Below, one piece after another: positions 56,901 through 64,000 of a stretch of 64,000 nt of DNA. The notes beneath the pieces are model-generated. The model had not been told where the DNA came from. It saw only the letters and a list, made by a program, of their open reading frames with translations, and did no database searches. Both the position numbers and the translations under genes were made by a program. The stretch is from Haliclona indistincta (taxonomy: Eukaryota; Porifera; Demospongiae; Haplosclerida; Chalinidae): contig OZ024788.1 of the NCBI GenBank assembly GCA_964017065.1, positions 2,949,266 to 3,013,265 on the forward strand. Direction: 5' to 3'. Positions within the stretch are counted from its first letter, which is position 1. Every line of letters starts with the position of its first letter.

Positions 56901-59900
56901 CTTGATGATTGACAGTGCAACAGAAGGAGTCGAGTGGGAGCGTGTCACTACAGACAAGATGTTTGAACTGGTGTGTGAAGCAATGAAGAAGACTATTGAA
57001 GAAAACCTCTTAGACACGGCTGAATCACAGTTTCCAATAGTTATGGAAAGTCAGTCTTCAAATGGCTCCAAGTGCAATGAGGCAACATCTGTTGTAGATC
57101 AGCAGACTTATACTCATCCTCTATCAAATACCACTAACAGGTCATCTGCAGCTGTTTTGTCTCGTGATTCTTCTGTTGGTTCTTCCGTTACGTCTTTGCG
57201 TTTTTCTGATTATTCAGTTCCTGATTCTTCTCTTGATGCCAATGACCCTGGTTCTCCCTACTCTGGCTTTACTGTGTTTCCTAAGCTGCTTGAAGAGCTA
57301 TCAACCAGTGAAAGTTCAGGAGTAATCTTCAACTCTCACTGGATGATGGTCACTGATTGTGGCGGCCAACCGCCATTTCTAGATGCAGCTGCTCTCTTTC
57401 TACGCAACAGCTGCCTTCAAATATTTCCAGTGAAACTAAATGAGCCTCTAGATAAAATACCAGAGTTTTCGTACTATCTCAATGGTGCCTGTGCCTCTTT
57501 CAATGAAGACTATGTGCCTTTGACTTACAAGCAAATTCTTGAGACCTTGACCAAGTCAGTAGCCTGTATTCAACCACCTCACACAGCACTAGCTACTGAG
57601 TGTCCAAAAAGGGCTAAGTATACAATAGTTGGTACATTCGAAGACATGGCAAATGATTGCAGTGAAACAATTGCCGAAAAAGAATTAATTCTTCAAAAAG
57701 AATTTCAACAGTGCAAGCCGTTTCGAGTTCAGCTAGGAAAAAATATCATTCTTCCGATCAATGCTACAGCCGTTGACACTGAAACCAAGAAGGAACGGAC
57801 GGAATATTCCAAGAAGCTTAGACAGCTATTCAAAAAATCTGATGTTAGCATGAAAGTTGATATGAAGTTACGTTGGTTTGGGCTTCTTCTCAATACAATC
57901 AAAATAGCTGAAAATGAGCGTAAGGCAGTACTTACACTTGACGAGTGCTATAAGCTTGGAGACACTTTGGGTATGGATAAATCAGAGACCAAAGAAGCCA
58001 TTCACTTTTTTCACGATATCAGCCTGATTATGTATTTTGATACTCCAAAGCTTAGAGACTATGTCATTATAGACACCAAAGCGGTGCTCAACAAACTCTC
58101 TAAAGTAATCAGAGTGTCATTTCTTGATGAAAGTTTTCTTGCCGACCGCTTTGATATTGTAGTTCCATCTAGAACCAAGGAACTTCTCCAACACCATGGT
58201 CGCTTTAGGAAAGACACATTAGAAAAGTTTGGCATTGAATTCAGAAAGCCAATAACATCGCAATTCTTCCTTGACATTTTAGAACACGTCAAGATTATTG
58301 TGCCGATTAAAAAACAATCTGAATATTTCATGCCATGTGCTCTTTGCTATACTCCTGAAGCAAGTGTGTCCCTTTCTTCCCCCCCATGGGTGATCAGACT
58401 GAGAGTGAAACATGGAATTGAATTAGTCTACATTCCTATTCCAGTGGGTTACTTACCTGCCATAGTAGTGTTTCTTTTAACAGAATTCTCGTCAAACTTT
58501 TCAACTGAACGTCGCCATCGACAATATCGAAATATGATCAAATTGCGGTATGATCGAGGAGGATTAGTATACTTGATCGAGCGTCATCTTCAACTAGAGA
58601 TATATTTTTCTCATTACAAGAAACTTCCACAAGAATGTGCAGTCATTCGAAATTTTGTTCTGGAGTCGATAAAGTCGACAGAAGAAAAGCTTCACATAAT
58701 TCAAGAAGGAGAAGGTGCCATCACCAAAGTGGACTCCTTTCTATGCTCATGTGGCAAGGGCAGTGCTCGCCACACCTGTGCCTACAACCCTCTCTCAAAG
58801 ATTCTGGAATGTGAGGCAGATGAGACGGGAGAGAACTGTAAACTGGATTCCACGCACATGCTCTGGCTAGGTAACTATACTGCTTATACTATTGAGAAAA
58901 TAGGCTCATTCTTTAATTTTTAGGTGAAAAATCGCCTACAACACAACCAGCTGATGCTGACTTAGTATCTATTCAAGCCAGTTCAACCAGCAGCAGTACT
59001 CAACAAGAACAAGCAACTGCAACAGGTAAATCTTCATCGGTTAGTCAGCATTAGAACTGAGTTATCTTTTCGTAGCTGATTCTTGTGTTGCTATATCTTC
59101 TGAGGGTACACCAAGCTCGTCTGCTTCTCATTCCTCTAACACACTTGGTAAGTGCATGCCCAATCAAAGTTAACTGTTTTTAGTGTGTGTATAGGTATTG
59201 GTAAACTGGTTGATGTGAAACGTGCATTGAAGTGTGTGAATGACTGGCAGTCTCTTGGACTAGAATTAGGACTTCTTGAACCTACACTAGAGGCAATAGA
59301 GACTGATTATCATGGCAAAGTTGGGCTGTGTAAGCAAAAGATGATAGCAAGTTGGTTGAAACAGAAGGACAATGTACTCGAAGTTGGTTCTCCTTCATGG
59401 TCAGTACTGAAAGCAGCACTCAAAGAGATGGGAGAGAATGAGGTAGCAGACCATTTATCTTGTACTGACGACTGCACTAGAGATGAGTGTGTCGTTGATG
59501 ATGTTAGAAGAATTTTGCCCTCAGGTTTGTTTCAGTGAGCTAAACCCAAATTTCTTGTCTAATTATGCGCTTCTGTCATGTAGACGAAGATGAAGTACAG
59601 AGTAAACGTGTATCTAAGCGGGAAAAGCACAAAGGTACATGCATTGTAATGGCGATTTTATAAAGTGTTGTTACCGTATTTTTTTGTAGCTGATTGTGAA
59701 AATATAAAACAGAAGAAAAGCAAAAAAGGTAATTCACACATACATTAAATTGTACCTGTCACGAGACATAGGCATAACAACGAAGACGTGCTTCAGGTTG
59801 ATGCAAAGCGAGGCGGAATTTTTTTCCAATTAATATTCATGAGTGACATCATTTCCGCATTAATTTTTTTCTTACTCATTTGCGAATATAGCTGCGTTGG

Positions 59901-60215
59901 ACTTTTAAAAAGCGATAAAAGGTTAGCAACTAAATTTGCCGTTGTTTTGCTGTGAATTGTGGGGTGTGGCTAGTAGGTGTGATCTTCGGCAGACAAATTT
60001 TTGTTCCGGTGACTGCCGTCTTGCCTGACCGGTTATTATGTCTATGCGTTACTCATCCATCTTTCTATTATAGCTGGTTGTGGAGAGGAATCTCTACTAG
60101 GAAAGCATTTCCGAGGTATTCTGCACTCACGTTAAATCACATTCACACATGTGGTCATACTTTTGTAGCTGATTATGAAGATGAATCACTCTCTCCTGCA
60201 AAAAGACATAAATGA
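53976..60215 (+). CDS. Locus F: intact HIRAN-GTPase-Death domain protein
   Basis: Ten-exon model, 1102 aa: 53976-54405 (HIRAN), 54481-54525, 56720-58870 (GTPase), 58924-59025, 59076-59147, 59195-59524 (Death), 59584-59634, 59690-59728, 60074-60115, 60169-60215. Every junction is phase 1 with GT-AG sites and no lesion. HIRAN: FTFSCCVRGYQYHG, NPRDQNAIAV, HHVGYLPKEIS. GTPase: P-loop GYPDIGKTS, Ser-rich linker, DCGGQPPFLDAAALF, VGTFEDMA. COR-like helices follow (LRWFGLLLNTIKIAE...LGDTLGMDKSETKEAIHFFH), then CSCGKGSARHTCAY. Death: GKLVDVKRALKCVNDWQSLG. The tail exons encode SKRVSKREKHK, KQKKSKK and SPAKRHK, likely nuclear targeting. HIRAN binds 3' ends of single-stranded DNA in HLTF; a role in nuclear DNA sensing or damage-linked death signalling is inference. 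Confidence 0.85.
54530..56715. other. Second intron of locus F
   Basis: Contains a copy of the 4138-4640 repeat (54767-55245), two abutting TTAAGGTGGTGGG ends at 55236-55255, and a stretch like the locus E intron (55665-55720). A minus-strand 105-aa frame at 55899-56216 (GAICVGKMFITTKSSLVRC) has protein-like composition but no recognised family. Confidence 0.5.
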
Positions 60216-60660
60216 GGTATTTATTAAAGTTTTTTTCTTTAATAACTGCTTTTTTGATTCTTAGGCGATTTGATGGAAAGCACAGCATACACATAGAACA
60301 ACTATAACTGTTATTAATTTTGTTTCTTTTTAAATTTTGCTGTACATGTGTGTTGTTGTATACCAGTACAACATTTTAGTAGCTCAGCTACTGTCAACTG
60401 TTACCCAAGCTAGTCTACACTATTAATTCAGTGCATGACACAGGAAATAGAAGTATTACGTAACTCTTGAACAATGGGAGTTTCTTCATGGATTATGTAA
60501 ACGATGACATTTCCTTTCAGATTATAATAAAATTTGCTTATGACAATAAAATTATACAAGAACTATTAGTTGAGGATAATGGATGTATTGCAATGAAGTT
60601 CCTGTTAGCTATAGTTGCAGGAAGACAAAACAAATTTGACACGAAATAAATACTACTGCT
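60216..60660. other. Convergent intergenic region, F and GCNT-like gene
   Basis: The gap from the locus F stop to the GCNT-like stop is 445 bp. AATAAA at 60646 on the plus strand, 15 bp before the GCNT-like stop codon, is the only clear poly(A) signal for F seen here, so the 3' ends may overlap. The segment is duplicated at 49110-49285. Confidence 0.5.
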
Positions 60661-62106
60661 CTAGTGACAATCGTGATGGTGTTCCTGTCTGTTACGTTGT
60701 AAGAGCATTTCCTCGATACAGTCCATTACTACGTGATCATAGTCTAATACGTATTTGTTGTAGAACAGCCATTTTCTCTCTTCTGAGATTTTTTTCAAAC
60801 CGGGCAGATCACCCACTTCAGCAATGCACACACCGTGGATGTATTTTTGTGCCGTGCAGAAGTTTTTGGGGTGAGCGACTTTCCAGTATCTGACCGCAAC
60901 TCTGGGTAACGTGTGGTTCTGTGTAGGGTCAGATGTACCACCTGGAACTCCTGGTACTAGATTGAGGGTGTTAAAGAATAGTTCAACTGCCGACCGAACG
61001 TCGCTGAGAAAACGTTTAAGAGCTTTTGCACGTGATTCAGTCAACATGAACTTGACAAAGTCTCGTGTAAGTGCCCCGTTAGCTGAATCAGCACCTTTGT
61101 AGAGGTCAAATACGAAAGGCGGACGTCTTTTAGGTGTTTTTGAAATCTTACACGTTCTTCCATTCCAAACACACTTAAACATAACTCTTTGCTTGTCGAT
61201 AGAATCGTCTGGCAGGTCACTGATTTTTACGCCAGTTGCTATGAGATTTTTCCCTTTAGCCTGCTCCAAAGACTCGACAATTTCTCTGTTTGTAGCGAGA
61301 GGCAGCTCTGTTGCATGTAGGTTAATGGCGTACTTCCAGTGTAATCGAGAATTGTGGAGTTCCTCAAAACAGCGGAGATGAGCATCTAAAATAGACACAG
61401 TACTATACTGTACTTCTACTGGATTCTTTGCTACGATGATATTGGGAAAGTGACTTGCAAAGCGCTTGATCTGACCAACCCATTGTTCTGGTGACTTGGC
61501 GTCTATGTGAATACAAAACACGTTCTGAGGACGATACAAAATTCTCAGCAAGCGGAAGTATTGTTGCACAATTCCTGGTTTGTGGTGAAAAAGCAACACG
61601 TAAGCTATGGGGAAATCTTTCTCTTTCTGTGAAACATAAAAGTTGTTTAAAAGCAGTTTATTAGCTGACACTTTTTTCATGTATGGTGCCAAGAACTCTT
61701 CGTCTTTTACTGCATTTTTCCATTTCAAAGTCTGTCCTCTGACACGAAAAAGTTCTGAACTTTCCGATTTAAACAGAAGACGACAGTTAGGTTGTATAGA
61801 GGGAGAGTGTCTCGTAAGAAATGTACGACTGAGAAAATCGGGCGAAAAGTCTAGGCAGCTGGAAGAGGTGACCGAATCAGAGTTAGCAGAACCTGTGTCT
61901 TCCAAAGAAGATGTATTATTGTCTGTTGAGGATGATTGATTATAGTCAGTGGGAGACTCGGTAAAGATAGTACAATTACAGAAAGGAATTCTTGGCACTA
62001 GTCTAACAATTCTTCGTGGTGATGGATCTGTGGTCAGAAAGAGTGTAGTAAAGAAAAACAACACAGCGCTGAGCAAGAGAGTGACAAGGAAGTTTTTACT
62101 CCTCAA
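60661..62106 (-). CDS. GCNT-like beta-1,6-N-acetylglucosaminyltransferase (GT14)
   Basis: Single-exon minus-strand gene, 481 aa. Type II topology: short basic cytoplasmic tail MRSKN, membrane anchor at residues 7-26, a Ser/Thr-rich stem with N-glycosylation sites to about residue 100, then the Branch (GT14) catalytic domain. Landmarks: FPIAYVLLFHHKPGIVQQYF, CIHIDAKSP, VEVQYSTVSILDA, YAINLHATELPLATNREIV and SAVELFFNTL, where the family usually has DEHFWATL with the catalytic Glu; that Glu appears kept. It would transfer GlcNAc from UDP-GlcNAc in beta-1,6 linkage to O-glycans (core 2 type) in the Golgi. Human relatives are about 430 aa; the extra length is in the stem. Some positions (HATELPL for the usual GxDFPL) are unusual, so acceptor specificity is open. 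A decayed copy of its 3' end is at 49285-49495. Confidence 0.9.
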   Translation of the reverse strand: MRSKNFLVTLLLSAVLFFFTTLFLTTDPSPRRIVRLVPRIPFCNCTIFTESPTDYNQSSSTDNNTSSLEDTGSANSDSVTSSSCLDFSPDFLSRTFLTRHSPSIQPNCRLLFKSESSELFRVRGQTLKWKNAVKDEEFLAPYMKKVSANKLLLNNFYVSQKEKDFPIAYVLLFHHKPGIVQQYFRLLRILYRPQNVFCIHIDAKSPEQWVGQIKRFASHFPNIIVAKNPVEVQYSTVSILDAHLRCFEELHNSRLHWKYAINLHATELPLATNREIVESLEQAKGKNLIATGVKISDLPDDSIDKQRVMFKCVWNGRTCKISKTPKRRPPFVFDLYKGADSANGALTRDFVKFMLTESRAKALKRFLSDVRSAVELFFNTLNLVPGVPGGTSDPTQNHTLPRVAVRYWKVAHPKNFCTAQKYIHGVCIAEVGDLPGLKKISEERKWLFYNKYVLDYDHVVMDCIEEMLLQRNRQEHHHDCH

Positions 62107-62924
62107 CTTCTTCCAACTAGACAGGAAAAAAACAAGGAAACGGTAACGTCATATTTATGTAACACAACCATTGCTTAACACATGTAAAATACAACGCGAC
62201 AAACAATAAACACATAGTTTACGAGTGAAATACGCGCTCTGTACGTCTTACAAAACATCGGGTTGGTCACTTTGTGCTTTTGATCGCCCCCCGCACACAA
62301 CACCGTTTTTCGAAGTAAATGACCTCCCGCCTCGTCCCATTGTTATACAGTGATACAAATACTTACCAACAGTTCGAAAAGTAGCCGCGGATGCTCAGCG
62401 GAATGGCTACCATCGTAGAGAGCCAAGCAGACTCCTCAGACGACATAAACAACGCACAGAGAACTGAAGTAGCTATAGGTGGGGCCCCAAGGTATATAGA
62501 CTAGACGTCGACAGCGACCACAAAAATAATAATGAATCGCTTTTCCCTAAAGTCACGTGACATCAAATGTGCAATCACGTGCTTTGTAACGCGCGTGCGC
62601 GGTAAAGCGCGCGAAAATAAACTTTGAATCTGTAGCTGAAATGTTTTATACAGCAAGCAGAACAATCAAGTATAATAAAGAGAAACTTTCATTAACTTTC
62701 AATTATGTTTGATTGAGTAGCAGCTGTTTGATTACAGGCATGCGCTCAAAATTTTCAGAAGCACAAATACCCCTTTTCACAAATAATAAGGTCACATTAT
62801 TATTATTAAAAATAAATCTCTATAAAATTTATGGGGGTATACACATCATTCAATAATCAAGAAATCAATAAAAACTACACACAACTGTGCAGAAATCAGT
62901 AACACAGCTGGCGGCACTGTTCAT
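62107..62924. other. Upstream region of the GCNT-like gene
   Basis: No exon seen. GC-rich motifs including GCGCGCGAAAAT at 62608 and GCGCGTGCGCGG near 62590 could be promoter elements of the minus-strand gene; an intron in its 5' UTR is possible. Confidence 0.4.
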
Positions 62925-63942
62925 TCAGTGGGGAGGATAACCAGCAGGAGGAGGGTAGTATGCTTGTCCCGAGGGAGGAGGATAGTATCCACCACTGGGT
63001 GGAGGAGGGTGAGTGGTGCTGGCACCTCCAGGTGGTGGATAGTAGGCTGGAGGAGAGGGTGAAAGAGTTAGGGAGGAGAGATAGTTGTTATCAACAGACT
63101 GCATTAATTCATTTTTAATACAGTGTGTATCACTTGGTTTTGATGTGCACTGTTTTTCATTTCGTTTCTAAAGGGACTATGGCTTTTTTCATCAAAATTT
63201 AACATGCTGTTTCTATAATGAGCTTCATGTACTGCAGATTGCTAAGTCAAGCATAAAGCTACTATCACTACACATATCCACACACATACTACTACTACAA
63301 CACATAATTAACATCGTAATGAACACTATGTACTAGATATACACTTCAGCTTATTATCAGTTGTAGAAGATCGTGTGATGTTGTTCCAGACACATGGTGA
63401 TAAAGATTTTACTTTATCATTGATCTAGTACCTGGCTGTCCAGGAGGTGGTGGATAGTATGGCTGCTGAGGAGGAGGGCACCCGGCTGGAGGAGGGTAGT
63501 AGGTGGGTTGCGGTGGGGGCGGGGCTACTACCACGACAGTGTCTGTGTGCCCGTGATGGTGACCATGGTGATGACCGTGGTGATGATCGTGGTGATGGTG
63601 ACCGTGGTGATGGTGACCGTGGTGTGCATGATCGTGTGCAAAATCAGCTTTGGCAGCTGCAAATTCTGCTTGATGATGCTTCTGATTAGCTTTAGACTAA
63701 ATGAACAAAGAGGATATTGCTTTACGAGACCGTGTTATATTATGCGTACCTCCATGTGTATTGCTCTACCGATATTCCCGTGCAGAGCTGCGTTCACTGC
63801 TTTAGCGTGAAACTTCGCTTCTTGTCTTTCAGCACGATGCTCTTGCTGGGATTTAGGAAAGGTTGCTGTAAAAATAATTTTAAAGCATTCACCAATCGCT
63901 TACTCGTACAGCCTGGCGCTCTTGTCTTCCCCAATGTGCCAT
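62925..63942 (-). CDS. His- and Pro-rich protein
   Basis: Four minus-strand exons: 63942-63904 (MAHWGRQERQAVR), 63845-63750, 63681-63432, 63046-62925 with TGA; 168 aa. Junctions are phase 0, 0 and 1 and all sites are GT-AG. An in-frame TGA upstream supports the start. An N-terminal charged, Ala-rich helix (QEHRAERQEAKFHAKAVNAA) is followed by a His run (HAHHGHHHHGHHHH, then repeated DHHHGHHHGHHHG), a short VVVVAPPPP turn, and a C-terminal Pro/Tyr/Gly repeat (TYYPPPAG, PYYPPPPG, GYYPPPSG, AYYPPPAG). The His run could bind Zn, Ni or Cu. PPPxY/PPxY-like repeats are WW or SH3 ligand types. No known family; no signal peptide. The coding is low complexity, but splice consistency supports it being real. 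Confidence 0.75.
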
Positions 63943-64000
63943 AGTTCTGCTCAACTGCTGGAGATTTCTAGTTCAATTCTTCAAGCTGATCAAGCACTGT

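Noticed and set aside
60911..62146. Plus-strand frames opposite the GCNT-like gene
   Set aside because: Antisense shadows; the minus strand has a 481-codon frame with clear family motifs.

Overview
The window is animal nuclear DNA. It has short GT-AG introns, Death-fold domains, a Golgi core-2-type glycosyltransferase, a Ty1/copia element and many miniature transposons. The mix of Death, CARD-like, caspase-like, HIRAN and P-loop GTPase exons, with introns near 50 nt, points to a marine invertebrate, most likely a demosponge. That assignment is inference from gene content; no marker gene was available.

Layout: (1) 0.3-7 kb: a non-LTR retroelement remnant, then a Death-fold/coiled-coil gene interrupted by about 3.6 kb of repeats. 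(2) 7-13.7 kb: nested miniature inverted-repeat elements and a degenerate copia element, itself split by a 587-bp inverted-repeat element with a 9-bp target duplication. (3) 13.7-24 kb: gene-poor, with a split WW-domain exon pair, inverted tRNA-like repeats and more miniature elements. (4) 24-60.2 kb: the main feature, a plus-strand tandem array of Death-domain genes. These are locus A (Death exon plus caspase-like exons with a displaced catalytic Cys), locus B (broken HIRAN-GTPase-Death copy), locus C (HIRAN-GTPase-Death, with an internal Death-only gene), locus D (CARD-like plus Death adaptor), locus E (HIRAN-GTPase-Death with one in-frame stop) and locus F (intact HIRAN-GTPase-Death, a 10-exon model of 1102 aa). 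(5) 60.6-64 kb: two minus-strand genes, a GCNT-like glycosyltransferase convergent with F and a His/Pro-rich protein.

In locus F every exon junction is in phase 1. The 3' end of each domain exon supplies a G and the next exon the remaining two bases, so domains can be exchanged without breaking frame. The full HIRAN copies carry an E2F-like TTTTGGCGCCAA box about 75-145 bp before the ATG, and tails are built from small exons encoding Lys/Arg-rich peptides. Together this suggests a rapidly duplicating family of nuclear receptors or adaptors: HIRAN (a known 3'-ssDNA-end binder in HLTF) as possible sensor, a Roc/STAND-like GTPase as switch, a Cys/His cluster, and a Death domain as output. The functional reading is inference; the domain order and splice phases are read from the sequence.
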